Assembly (NCBI GenBank): GCA_963737365.1
Contig: CAVTSD010000001.1
Coordinates: 1,807,117-1,871,116, forward strand
Reading direction: 5' to 3'
DNA: 64,000 nucleotides
Source: Roseiarcus sp963737365
GTDB lineage: Bacteria; Pseudomonadota; Alphaproteobacteria; Rhizobiales; Beijerinckiaceae
Position numbers and translations under genes: made by a program. How positions within the stretch are numbered: position 1 is the stretch's first letter; every line of letters starts with the position of its first letter. Under the pieces are notes generated by a model. The model did no database searches and was not told the DNA's origin. It saw only the letters and a list, made by a program, of their open reading frames with translations. Positions 52,082-60,596 of the stretch are shown piece by piece.

Positions 52082-53074
52082 GTGACCGGCACAGTAGCGA
52101 CACATTCGATGGCGGAACTCGCCAAGGAAGCGACCCTTGGTGGCATGGGCTTCGAGGTTGATCGGCAGATCCCGCGGATCGATATGTCGCGCTTCGAACA
52201 GCGCAGGGCGGAGATTGCCGACCAGCTGTGGGCCGCCTCGGTCGATATCGGGTTCTTCCAGGTCTACAATCATGGGATCGAGCAGGCCATCGTCGATCGC
52301 GCTTTCTCCTTCGCCGAGTGTTTCTTCAGCCTTCCGACTGAAACAAAAGCCAAATATCCGCTCGCGCGCGGCACAAATGCCGGTTGGGAGTACATGAGCC
52401 AAGTGCGCCCATCCACAGGCACGCCCGACAACAAGGAATCCTACCAAATCACCCTGCCCAGGATGTCGGCGCTTTGGCCGAGCGAGGAGGAAATCGCTGA
52501 CTTCAAGGCGGTGATGCTGGATTTCGAAGCCCGCAACTGGCGGCTCGGCATGGACATCCTGTCCTGCTTCGCCCTGAAGCTCGGGTTCGCCGAGGATTTC
52601 TTCACGCGCGCCCATGATCCGAAATCATCGGAATATCAGTGCACTCTGCGGCTGCTGCACTATCTCGGCATGGAAAACGCAAAGCCCGAGGATTTCGAGC
52701 TGTGGCGGGCGGGCGCGCATTCGGATTTCGATTGCCTGACGTTGCTGCATCAACGTCCGGGCCAGGGCGGTCTCCAAGTATGTCCGGGCAAGGATGCGGC
52801 GGCGCATGCCTGGACGTCCGTCGAACCCGAGGCCGGCTACATCACCTGCAACATCGGCGATATGCTGATGCGCTGGAGCGACGATCAACTGCAATCGACC
52901 CTGCACCGCGTGCGGATGCCGCGTCCCGGAGAATACCTCGGGCCCCGCTTGTCCCTGCCGTTCTTCTGCCAAGCTAACAAGGACGCGATCATCCAGGGCC
53001 CGGGCAAGAAATATTCTCCGGTCACCGCCCAAGACTACCTGCAACAGCGTATCGCGGCGAATTTCGCCAAGTGA
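52082..53074 (+). CDS. 2-oxoglutarate/Fe(II) dioxygenase of the isopenicillin-N-synthase family
   Basis: This protein of about 330 residues has the N-terminal DIOX_N part with IPRIDMSRF and GFFQVYNHGI, and a C-terminal 2OG-Fe(II) domain. Iron ligands are visible as HSDFD (about residue 210) and the His of STLHRVRMP. The 2-oxoglutarate-binding Arg follows in GPRLSLPFF. Substrates of bacterial members are mostly unknown. GTG 52082 follows GGAGACGAGA; ATG 52109 is an alternative. A strong hairpin follows the stop. Confidence 0.87.
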   Translation: MTGTVATHSMAELAKEATLGGMGFEVDRQIPRIDMSRFEQRRAEIADQLWAASVDIGFFQVYNHGIEQAIVDRAFSFAECFFSLPTETKAKYPLARGTNAGWEYMSQVRPSTGTPDNKESYQITLPRMSALWPSEEEIADFKAVMLDFEARNWRLGMDILSCFALKLGFAEDFFTRAHDPKSSEYQCTLRLLHYLGMENAKPEDFELWRAGAHSDFDCLTLLHQRPGQGGLQVCPGKDAAAHAWTSVEPEAGYITCNIGDMLMRWSDDQLQSTLHRVRMPRPGEYLGPRLSLPFFCQANKDAIIQGPGKKYSPVTAQDYLQQRIAANFAK

Positions 53075-53081
53075 CAAACCC

Positions 53082-53114
53082 ATGAGGGCCGCGCCGGTTC
53101 GGCGCGGCCCTCAT
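53082..53114 (+). terminator. Strong hairpin terminator after the dioxygenase gene
   Basis: ATGAGGGCCGCGCC (53082-53095) and GGCGCGGCCCTCAT (53101-53114) form a perfect 14-base stem with a five-base loop, only eight bases after the stop codon. CGTGTCGTTT follows; the T-run is weak, but the stem is very stable. Confidence 0.75.
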
Positions 53115-53310
53115 CGTGTCGTTTACAACGCGAAAGCCGATGTCGCCATTTTGGGGATCAGAGACGCTGCAATGGCTCACAGTTCGCCGTCGGCGCAAAC
53201 GGCCGGATTCGGTAAAACTGTATTGCGAAGTCGCGTTTGGCAAGGGTCACAATTGACGTGATGACATGGGCTTGCTGGAAGCGAATCTTCATAACCAAAG
53301 AGGGTGACGG

Positions 53311-53808
53311 ATGGGCGGCCTGGATACAGTCGAAAGCGTGGCGCACGTCATCCAGGTCGCACTCACACCGGTCTTCCTGCTTTCAGGAATCGCATCGCTT
53401 CTTGGCGTCCTTTCGACACGCCTTGCACGCGTGGCCGATCGCGTCGATGCGCTGGCAGAGCAATTGGAAGCAGAGGAAGCGATCGATAGACGCAAACTTC
53501 GCCGAAGACTGGCCTACCTCCGACGAAGGTCCCACGTGCTCGATGCCGCTGTGATGATGGGAACGCTAGGGGGAGTTGCGACGTCCTGTGCGGCGTTGCT
53601 TCTATTCGTCGGCACGCTCCGAGATCGGCCTGGCGTGTCCCTATTCGTGGCCTTTGGTTTGGCGCTACTCTTCACAATGGGCGCGCTTGTCGCATTCTTG
53701 ATCGAAATGCTGCTTGCCAGCCGCGGGTTGCGCGACCAGGCGAACTACGCAACCGAGGTCGGGAACGCGCACGAACACGCCGCAGAAGCAATCGGTGAGC
53801 CGAGCTAG
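53311..53808 (+). CDS. DUF2721-family membrane protein
   Basis: This 165-residue protein has hydrophobic helices near residues 12-35, 78-100 and 108-130, separated by a basic amphipathic region with RLARVADRVDALAEQLEAEE and RRKLRRRLAYLRRR. This order matches DUF2721 proteins, which have no known function. It stands alone with large gaps on both sides. Confidence 0.75.
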   Translation: MGGLDTVESVAHVIQVALTPVFLLSGIASLLGVLSTRLARVADRVDALAEQLEAEEAIDRRKLRRRLAYLRRRSHVLDAAVMMGTLGGVATSCAALLLFVGTLRDRPGVSLFVAFGLALLFTMGALVAFLIEMLLASRGLRDQANYATEVGNAHEHAAEAIGEPS

Positions 53809-54507
53809 GGCATCGACGTGACTTGGACTTCGACGGTTCCTTTTTTCTTGGCTTGCTTGACCTTGACCGCTCACAGGTTTGCCGGCTAAAAATTCCGCGT
53901 AGGCCTCACTACCGCAGCGTGGACCGCCGCCGAATTGCACTGGCTCTACGGACGGCACAACCGCTCAGGCGGTGCCTTGAACTCGGATCTGACCGGTCGC
54001 GGGACAGACCGCGAAGGCAGCTTGACCGAGATCATCCCCGACTGGCGGACCCTTCTTTCATTCTCGTTGGGAGCCGCCATATGACCAAGCCATGCCGGCT
54101 GTTCACGGATCTCGCAGTGCAAATGGCGACACGTCTGTTTTCCGTCCTGCTGTGAGCGACTGACATCGAATTCGGGCGTGCCGATTGGCGTCTAAGCAAT
54201 GCAAGTGCATGCTTCACATCCGCGGCGTAGCTTGAGTTCGCTTCTGGCCGCCGCTAAGCGCACATAGCGGTCATAGCCAAACGGTACTGCGAAGAGGTCA
54301 AAACGACCCGCCGCTGCCCTCTGCGGTTGGTCTTATGAATAGCCATTGTGCGCCGTAGGCGGAATGCAAAGGGTGGCCAGGAATTGTGTTCCTGGAAAAA
54401 CATTCGAGCTCACTATCTCGACCGCTGCGCAACATTCGTCTCTGCAATTGAACGTCGCAATCGATGTCGAACTGCTGCCTGCCGATCGCGACGGCGGAAT
54501 GCCGCCG
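53809..54507. other. Gene-free interval of about 700 bases
   Basis: No supportable gene was found. A 60-codon stretch around 53890-54080 (plus strand, GLTTAAWTAAELHWLYGRHN and following) has a plausible protein-like composition but no start codon in context and no recognised family. It may be a gene remnant. The rest shows nothing notable. Confidence 0.4.
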
Positions 54508-55413
54508 CTAACCGATGTATGGCGCCAGCCGAGCCTTGAGGCGCGGGGTCAACCAGTCGATGAAGACACGAAGCTTCAGAGGCATTGGCTTTCGTTCGGT
54601 GTAGACGACGTGCACCGGCAAGGGTTCTCTTTCGAATTCCTCCAGAACGACGACGAGCGCGCCCGTTCGCCTAGCAGCCTCCATTTTGTATGACATCACG
54701 CGAGTGATCCCCGCGCCAAGGACTGCGGCCTGCACCGCAGCCTCTGAAGTGCTGACGGTAAGTCTCGATCGAATGGGAGCCGCGATTTCAACGCCGTCCT
54801 TCACAAACTTCCAACTGCTCGGCACGCCTGTCTCATCGACCCCGATGCAGTCGTGATCGATGAGGTCGGCGGGCGTCTTCGGGCGGCCTCGGGCTGCGAG
54901 ATACTCGGGGCTGGCGCAGGCCAAGACCCGGACGGCGCCGATGCGAGTCGCAATCATGGGGCTGGATGCGAGCGGCCCTATGCGGACCGCGATATCGATG
55001 CCGTACTCGACGGGGTCCAGAACCCGATCGCTGAGCAGAAGGCGCAAGGCGATATTGGGATAGGCCTTCTCGAATTCGCAGGAGAGTGGCAGGAGATGAA
55101 GATGTCCGACCCCCCACGGCGACGTCACCGTCAGATCGCCGGTCGGAGCCCGATACTCGCCTGAGGCCTCTTTCTCCGCCTCGTCAACCTGTTCGATGAT
55201 CCGCTTGCATGCCTCGACATAGGATCGCCCGGCGTCGGTGAGCGACAACCGCCGCGACGACCTCTGAAACAATTGCGTGTTCAAGCGCGCTTCGAGTTCA
55301 GAGAGCTTGCGGCTGACCGTCGGGACAGGCATGCGCAGCTTCCGTGAGGCCGCCGACAGGCTGCCGGCCTCGGCGATGCTGACGACTACCGACATCGATT
55401 CGATGCGGTCCAT
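54508..55413 (-). CDS. LysR-family transcriptional regulator
   Basis: This 301-residue regulator has the LysR winged helix at residues 1-60 (VVVSIAEAGSLSAASRKLRM, TVSRKLSELEARLNTQLFQR) and a substrate-binding effector domain ending PLPVHVVYTERKP. This domain variant is typical of LysR regulators near oxidoreductases and hydrolases. It is divergent from the haloperoxidase-like gene across a 400-base AT-rich region, so it probably controls it. Confidence 0.92.
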   Translation of the reverse strand: MDRIESMSVVVSIAEAGSLSAASRKLRMPVPTVSRKLSELEARLNTQLFQRSSRRLSLTDAGRSYVEACKRIIEQVDEAEKEASGEYRAPTGDLTVTSPWGVGHLHLLPLSCEFEKAYPNIALRLLLSDRVLDPVEYGIDIAVRIGPLASSPMIATRIGAVRVLACASPEYLAARGRPKTPADLIDHDCIGVDETGVPSSWKFVKDGVEIAAPIRSRLTVSTSEAAVQAAVLGAGITRVMSYKMEAARRTGALVVVLEEFEREPLPVHVVYTERKPMPLKLRVFIDWLTPRLKARLAPYIG

Positions 55414-55817
55414 GAAGGCCGTCTTTCCGAACTTTGAAAAGTTACTTTCCGATTGTGCAGGCTACACGTCTGCCTCGCAACTGAGTATAGCCTCGCTAGC
55501 CGTCTCGAATTGAGTGGCGAAGGTCCAGCGTATAGGTGACAATCTAACAGATTTATTACGCGTGCGCGGTAAAGTAATATGCTCATACAAATTAGTATTA
55601 GGTAGAATAGACTGCAATGATTAAGTCCTATATTTAGCCGACGCAAAGCAAAGCCCAGTGAGCAATCCTAATAGCGCCACTCAACCGACCCGCCGCGGCA
55701 TGGTCATCGGCGGCGCATTTGCCACGGTCGCGCTGGCGGATTCCCGGATGCGTCGCCAGTCGCCCAGCCCGACAGCGGCCACGACCAGTCGCCAACGCAA
55801 TCGAAGGAGCGCGCGAT
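55414..55817. other. AT-rich divergent region between the LysR gene and the hydrolase
   Basis: This 400-base interval is noticeably AT-rich around 55540-55640 (many TAATA/ATTAG words), unlike the surrounding GC-rich DNA. It presumably holds the divergent promoters and LysR-binding sites. Its right part (55658-55740) encodes a Tat-signal-like stub described separately. Confidence 0.5.
55658..55740 (+). pseudogene. Tat signal-peptide stub, probably once fused to the hydrolase
   Basis: From GTG 55658 the frame reads SNPNSATQPTRRGMVIGGAF and a hydrophobic run ending VALA, a convincing twin-arginine leader. The frame then becomes noise. The following hydrolase reads in the next frame, preceded in that frame by the plausible linker VANAIEGARD. 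One slip between about 55740 and 55760 would join leader and enzyme. Confidence 0.5.
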
Positions 55818-56635
55818 ATGAGCATGGTCACAACGAAGGACGGAAAACAGATCTACTACAAGGACTGGGGCAAAGGTCAGCCCATCGTCTTCAGCCACGG
55901 CTGGCCGCTTTCGGCCGATGATTGGGACACACAGATGCTGTTCTTCCTCAATTATGGGTACCGTGTCGTAGCGCACGATCGGCGGGGCCACGGGCGGTCA
56001 ACTCAGACAAGCGACGGCCACGACATGGATCACTACGCCGACGACCTCGGGGCGATAACAGCGCACCTCGATCTTAAGAACGCAATCCATGTCGGACATT
56101 CGACCGGAGGCGGAGAAGTCGTTCGCTATCTAGCGCGGCACGGCGAGAGCCGGGTGGCGAAGGCGGCAATCATCAGTGCAGTGCCGCCGCTAATGGCGAA
56201 GACGGCAGCCAATCCGAATGGCCTCCCCAAGGAGGTGTTCGACGGTTTCCAGGCGTCTCTCGCGGCGAGCCGTTCGCAGTTCTATCTCGAAATCGCTGCA
56301 GGCCCGTTCTACGGCTTCAATCGCCCGGGGGTTAAGCCTTTGGAGTCGGCGGTTCGAGACTGGTGGCGCCAGGGCATGTCGGGCGGCGCCAAGGCGCACT
56401 ATGACGGCATCGTCGCCTTTTCCCAGACCGACTTCACGGAGGATCTGAAACAAATCAACGCGCCTGTGCTCACAGCGAAGACGATCAGATCGTGCCCTAT
56501 GTCGCCGCCGGGCCGTTGTCGGCGAAGCTACTCAAGAACGGGACGCTCAAGACCTACAAGGACTTCCCGCACGGCATGATTACGACTCAGGCGGAGACGA
56601 TCAACGCCGACTTGCTGGCGTTCATCAAACCGTGA
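55818..56635 (+). pseudogene. Alpha/beta hydrolase, non-haem haloperoxidase-like, with C-terminal frameshift
   Basis: From ATG 55818 (AAGGAG site) the frame begins MSMVTTKDGKQIYYKDWGKG. It shows SHGWPLSADDWD (oxyanion region), HDRRGHGRS and the nucleophile elbow VGHSTGGGEVVRY. Near 56471 the register breaks: PVLTAKT should read as PVL..HSEDDQIVPYVAAG. About seven bases are missing, and the acidic and His segments (DDQIV, DFPHGM) continue in another frame to the stop at 56635. The truncated product lacks the catalytic Asp and His. Confidence 0.8.
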
Positions 56636-56696
56636 CCCGCAAAGCGACCGGGTCGGAACGGGATCATCAACTCAAACGTCAAGACCGGAGGGAGCT

Positions 56697-57680
56697 ATGA
56701 CATCCTCGTTGACACGCTGCGCCGCCTTCGCGCTCGCCGCTGTCCTACTCGCGTCTGCGGCGCCGGCCGCCTTCGCTGATACCGCGACTTGCGCTTCTGG
56801 TCAGGCCGCGATCCCGGTCGTCCACTATCGCACCATCAAGGTCGACGGCGTCGACGTCTTCTACCGTGAGGCGGGCCCCGCAGACGCCCCGACCGTGCTC
56901 CTGCTGCACGGGTTTCCGACCTCCTCCCACATGTTCCGCAATTTGATCCCATTGCTCGCAGATCGCTACCATGTGATCGCCCCGGACTATCCCGGCTTCG
57001 GCGAGAGCGCCTCGCCAGATCATAAGGTTTTCGCCTACACCTTCGGCCACTATGCTGACATCGTGGACGGCCTGCTGACGCAGCTCGACGTAAAGAACTA
57101 CGCAATCTATCTCATGGATTACGGCGCACCGGTCGGCTACCGGCTCGCGCTCAAACATCCGGAGCGCGTCACGGCTCTCATCGTCCAAAACGGCAACGCC
57201 TATGAGGAGGGGCTCAAGGCGTTCTGGGATCCGATCAAGGCCTATTGGGCTGACGGGTCAGAGGCTCATCGCGCGGCGATCGACGTTCTCGTAGCCCCGA
57301 AGACGACGAAGTTCCAGTACACGGACGGCGTCGCAGACGTGACAAGGATCGACCCGGACAACTGGGGCCACGACCAGCCGCTGCTCGACCGTCCGGGCAA
57401 CAAAGACATCCAGCTCGACCTCTTCCTCGACTACGGCACGAATGTTCCTCTCTACCCGAAGTTTCAGGCTTTCTTTCGTGAGCGCAAGCCGCCGACCCTG
57501 ATCGTGTGGGGAAAGAACGACAAAATCTTTCCCGCCGACGGCGCAACGCCATACTTGCGGGACCTGCCAGACGCCGAACTCCATCTCCTAGATACCGGCC
57601 ACTTCGCGCTTGAAGACAAGCTCGATGAGATGGCGCCGCTGATCCGCGATTTCCTGTGCCGCAAGCTGGCGTCGAAATGA
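56697..57680 (+). CDS. Exported alpha/beta hydrolase, haloalkane-dehalogenase/epoxide-hydrolase-like
   Basis: This 327-residue protein has a signal peptide ending AFA (about residue 27). The fold follows with HGFPTSS (71-77) and PDYPGFGES. The nucleophile-elbow position is Asp 141 (YLMDYGAPVGY), which favours dehalogenase or epoxide-hydrolase chemistry over esterases. The distal acid lies around VWGKNDKIFP and the catalytic His in LDTGHFALED. The DUF6130 gene overlaps its end by four bases. Confidence 0.85.
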   Translation: MTSSLTRCAAFALAAVLLASAAPAAFADTATCASGQAAIPVVHYRTIKVDGVDVFYREAGPADAPTVLLLHGFPTSSHMFRNLIPLLADRYHVIAPDYPGFGESASPDHKVFAYTFGHYADIVDGLLTQLDVKNYAIYLMDYGAPVGYRLALKHPERVTALIVQNGNAYEEGLKAFWDPIKAYWADGSEAHRAAIDVLVAPKTTKFQYTDGVADVTRIDPDNWGHDQPLLDRPGNKDIQLDLFLDYGTNVPLYPKFQAFFRERKPPTLIVWGKNDKIFPADGATPYLRDLPDAELHLLDTGHFALEDKLDEMAPLIRDFLCRKLASK

Positions 57681-58050
57681 GCCGCGCGACAGAAATTCCC
57701 GACCGCGCTAGGGACGTTCGAGGGGCAGCCGCCGTCATCCCGGTCGCGAACGAGCCCCCCGCCAAGATGATCGTTGACCCTCCTTTGCCGGATGCGCGCG
57801 GCCGTGGGCTGGTGGTCATTCAATACCGGACCGAAAATCTGCGCATCGTGCCGATATATGGGCTCGGGGCGCTCAATGTGTCGCCGCGGATCGGACATCT
57901 TCACCCCACCATGGATGACGGGCCCTGGCATTGGGTGCGAGCGGCGAGCCTTTGATCATCCAGAGCCTAACGCTGGGACCGCGCTGCGTGCTGATTGAAC
58001 TTGCCGATCCGGCGCACCGGGTGATCACCAGTTTGTCGTCAACCTTGTGA
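57677..58050 (+). pseudogene. DUF6130-family gene with a frameshift
   Basis: From ATG 57677 (ATGA overlap with the hydrolase) the frame reads PPAKMIVDPPLPDARGRGLV, IQYRTENLRIVPIYG and SPRIGHLHPTMDDGPWHW, typical of DUF6130. The frame ends at 57955. Beyond a slip near 57935, the family's end continues in the +1 frame as ASGEPLIIQSLTLGPR and VLIELADPAHRVI, stopping at 58050. A net deletion of about four bases explains it. Confidence 0.65.
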
Positions 58051-58118
58051 TCCCCAGACAGACCATAGCCCCACGTCCTTGAAGCAAGCCGCCGACCTGG
58101 GCGAAGGAGATCAAATCG

Positions 58119-58478
58119 ATGGCAGGAAATTTTAGCCGAACGTCAGCCTCCGTCCCCGCCTTTTTGCTAGAAATCGTGTCCCCCCTTGAGCAAACGCCGC
58201 CGTTTGCCGCCGGAGAGCAAGTCAGGATCTCGGTGCGCTTTCCGGTCGGCCACTATCGCGTGCCGATCTACATCCGAGGAAAATTGGGCGTGATCGAGCA
58301 GGTGATAGAACCTCGTGCGGTCAACAACGAGGAGGAAGGCTTCGGGCGCAACGCCGGAGCGACAGGATTCTACTACCGGATCGCGATCCCCCTGACTTCG
58401 CTTTGGCCCGGTTACGTCGGGGCGCTGGAAGACGGACTGCGGATCGAAGTTTTCGAAACATGGCTGGAGCGAGTTTGA
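58119..58478 (+). CDS. Nitrile hydratase beta C-terminal-half / thiocyanate hydrolase alpha-like subunit
   Basis: This 119-residue protein is an SH3-like barrel equal to the C-terminal half of a nitrile hydratase beta subunit: FAAGEQVRISVRFPVGH, the hallmark YIRGKLGVIEQV (residues 51-62), FYYRIAIPLTSLW, and the end EVFETWLER. In thiocyanate hydrolase and some nitrile hydratases this half is a separate subunit. AAGGAG sits shortly before ATG 58119. It starts the three-gene set; the catalytic subunit gene begins 3 bases after its stop. Confidence 0.82.
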   Translation: MAGNFSRTSASVPAFLLEIVSPLEQTPPFAAGEQVRISVRFPVGHYRVPIYIRGKLGVIEQVIEPRAVNNEEEGFGRNAGATGFYYRIAIPLTSLWPGYVGALEDGLRIEVFETWLERV

Positions 58479-58481
58479 ATC

Positions 58482-59114
58482 ATGCATCCTGACGAATCCG
58501 ACCACGATCACGACCACGCCGATCTGAGCCGGCCTGCCGCCGAGACGCCAGGCTACTACGAGATCATGGAGACAGCCGTTCGCGAACTGCTCGTCGAGCG
58601 GCGGCTGATAGAGCCTGGCGAGATCCGCCGGCAGATCGAGGTGCTGGATTCGCGCACGCCGGCGCTCGGGGCCAAAGTTGTTGCTCGCGCATGGGTCGAT
58701 CCGGCCTTCCGGGCCCGCCTCTTGGCCAACGGACGCGTGGCCTGCGAGGAGCTTGGCATCACTTTTTACGATGACACGCAGCTCATCGTCCTCGAGAATA
58801 CCGACGCCGTTCATAACCTCATCGTCTGCACACTCTGCTCGTGCTACCCACGGCCGGTGCTCGGCCTGCCGCCTGACTGGTACAAGCTGAAGCCGTACCG
58901 GGCGCGCGCTGTGCGCGAGCCGCGCGTCGTCTTGGCTGAGTTCGGCACCGTCATTCCCGATGATGTCGAAATCCGCGTGAGCGATTCCACTGCCCAGGTG
59001 CGCTTCCTCGTTTTGCCGAAGCGTCCAAAAGGCACGGATGAGCTCGACGAGGAACAACTCGCGGCCCTGGTGACGCGCGACGCCATGATCGGCGTCATCC
59101 CGGTCACCGTTTGA
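58482..59114 (+). CDS. Cobalt-type nitrile hydratase alpha / thiocyanate hydrolase gamma-like catalytic subunit
   Basis: This 210-residue subunit carries the metal claw VCTLCSCY, with Cys 116, 119 and 121. The Thr at 117 marks the cobalt type (iron enzymes usually have Ser). The flanking PVLGLPPDWYKLKPYRARAV and the N-terminal helix segment HNLIVC are typical. In the family, two of the cysteines are oxidised to sulfinate and sulfenate around a non-corrin cobalt. A His-rich N-terminal patch (HDHDHAD, residues 8-14) could bind metal. The reaction is nitrile hydration or thiocyanate hydrolysis; sequence alone does not decide. Confidence 0.9.
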   Translation: MHPDESDHDHDHADLSRPAAETPGYYEIMETAVRELLVERRLIEPGEIRRQIEVLDSRTPALGAKVVARAWVDPAFRARLLANGRVACEELGITFYDDTQLIVLENTDAVHNLIVCTLCSCYPRPVLGLPPDWYKLKPYRARAVREPRVVLAEFGTVIPDDVEIRVSDSTAQVRFLVLPKRPKGTDELDEEQLAALVTRDAMIGVIPVTV

Positions 59115-59140
59115 GACCTAAAGCCGAGGAAACGATTGCA

Positions 59141-59479
59141 ATGACAGCGACCGAGAACCTCCTGAAGCGCCTGCCCAACGACATCGGAGGGTTCGCCTCC
59201 GATCGAATCGAACGTTCCGAACACGAACTCGAACCCTGGGAGAAGCGCTGCCACGCGCTGGCAGACGTGCTGGACTTTCACAAGATCATCAGTACCGAGG
59301 AAAAGCGCCGCGGGGTTGAGGCGCTGGGCGCAGAAATAATCGGCAAGCTCACCTATTACGAGCGCTGGATAGCAGCCTTCGCCAACATTCTGTTTCAGAA
59401 GCAGATCCTCACACCCGACGCGCTGGCAGGGAAGATGGACGAAGTGGCGCAACGGCATCTCGCGCCCCCGCCTCGATAG
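59141..59479 (+). CDS. Nitrile hydratase beta N-terminal-half / thiocyanate hydrolase beta-like subunit
   Basis: This protein of about 112 residues resembles the N-terminal half of a nitrile hydratase beta subunit: NDIGGF near residues 13-18 (the DIGG/DMGG start motif), LEPWEKRCHALADVL, and TYYERWIAAFANILFQKQIL. A second possibility is a P14K-like cobalt-insertion activator, which shares this fold, but the DIGG motif favours the subunit. The start is ATG 59141 with GAGGAA upstream; a longer frame from 59111 overlaps the catalytic gene's stop. No separate activator gene is seen. Confidence 0.75.
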   Translation: MTATENLLKRLPNDIGGFASDRIERSEHELEPWEKRCHALADVLDFHKIISTEEKRRGVEALGAEIIGKLTYYERWIAAFANILFQKQILTPDALAGKMDEVAQRHLAPPPR

Positions 59480-59563
59480 GGCCAACCGGAGGAGAGCCGG
59501 CGCAAATCGCGTGCGCAACTAGGTTTAGAGCTGGCTTCCAAATGAGCCTGGACGGAGGACGCC

Positions 59564-60535
59564 ATGAGTTCGATGCCACATCAAAAAATGTCGCGACGGG
59601 GCTTCTGTCTCTGCTGCGTCGGCGCGGCGGCTTTTACGGCCACAGGAGCCTGGCTGACCCCTCGCGCGGCGTTCGCGGAGGCGCGCGGCCTTGTCAGCCT
59701 CATTAAGGATAGCGCCGCAGTCTCGCCGATTGTCACCCATAAGCTGCGCAACAATATCAGCGTGCTCGAAGGCTCAGGGGGAAACGTGGCCGTCCTCTCC
59801 GGACCCGACGGCAAGGTGCTCGTCGACGCTGGCATCGGCGTATCGCGCCCCCAAATGACGAAGGCGCTCGCCGATCTCAGCGCCGAGCCGGTCACGCACT
59901 TGATCAACACCCACTGGCACTTCGACCATACCGACGGCAATGCATGGCTGAATTCGGTCGGCGCCAAGATTATCGCGCAGGAAAACACTCTCGGGTTTCT
60001 CTCGCACGTCCAGCGCGTCGAGGACTGGGACTATAACTTTGTTTCCCCGCCAGCGAACGGACTCCCGAGCGAAGTGTTTTCCAGCGAGCGCGCTCTCACC
60101 CTCAACGGCCAGTCGATCAACCTCAAGCACTATAGCCCCGCCCACACCGACAGCGACATTTCCGTCACGTTCGCCGAAGCGGACGTCGTGCACATCGCAG
60201 ACACCTTTTGGAACGGCGTCTATCCGTTCATCGACTATTCCACCGGCGGCAGCATCGACGGCATGATAGCCGCGTCGGACGCCAATCTCGCGGCGACGAC
60301 AGATAATACGATCATCATCCCAGGACATGGACAGCCCGTCAGCAACAAAGCCGAGCTCCAGCAATTCCGCGACATGCTGGTCGGCGTTCGGGAGAACGTC
60401 GCAGCGCTCAAAAGACAAGGCCGATCGCGAGACGAAGCGGTCGCAGCGAAACCAACCGCCGCCTTCGACGCCAAGTTCGGCAATTGGGTCATCGATCCCG
60501 GCTTCTTCACCAGGCTGGTGTACGAGGGGGTGTGA
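59564..60535 (+). CDS. Tat-exported metallo-beta-lactamase-fold hydrolase
   Basis: This 323-residue protein starts with a twin-arginine leader (SRRGFCLCCVGAAAF) and then shows the MBL fold. HWHFDHTDG (metal ligands, residues 117-125), the AHTDSDISV region with the next His, and PGHGQPVSN near the end give a full metal site. Family members hydrolyse beta-lactams, lactones, thioesters or cyanide-like adducts; the substrate here is unknown. It lies 84 bases after the split nitrile-hydratase-like genes. Confidence 0.87.
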   Translation: MSSMPHQKMSRRGFCLCCVGAAAFTATGAWLTPRAAFAEARGLVSLIKDSAAVSPIVTHKLRNNISVLEGSGGNVAVLSGPDGKVLVDAGIGVSRPQMTKALADLSAEPVTHLINTHWHFDHTDGNAWLNSVGAKIIAQENTLGFLSHVQRVEDWDYNFVSPPANGLPSEVFSSERALTLNGQSINLKHYSPAHTDSDISVTFAEADVVHIADTFWNGVYPFIDYSTGGSIDGMIAASDANLAATTDNTIIIPGHGQPVSNKAELQQFRDMLVGVRENVAALKRQGRSRDEAVAAKPTAAFDAKFGNWVIDPGFFTRLVYEGV

Positions 60536-60596
60536 CCATAGTCAGGGATCGGTGCATGAGTTGCCCGCGCCGGGAGGGGAACGAGAGGTAAGTTCC

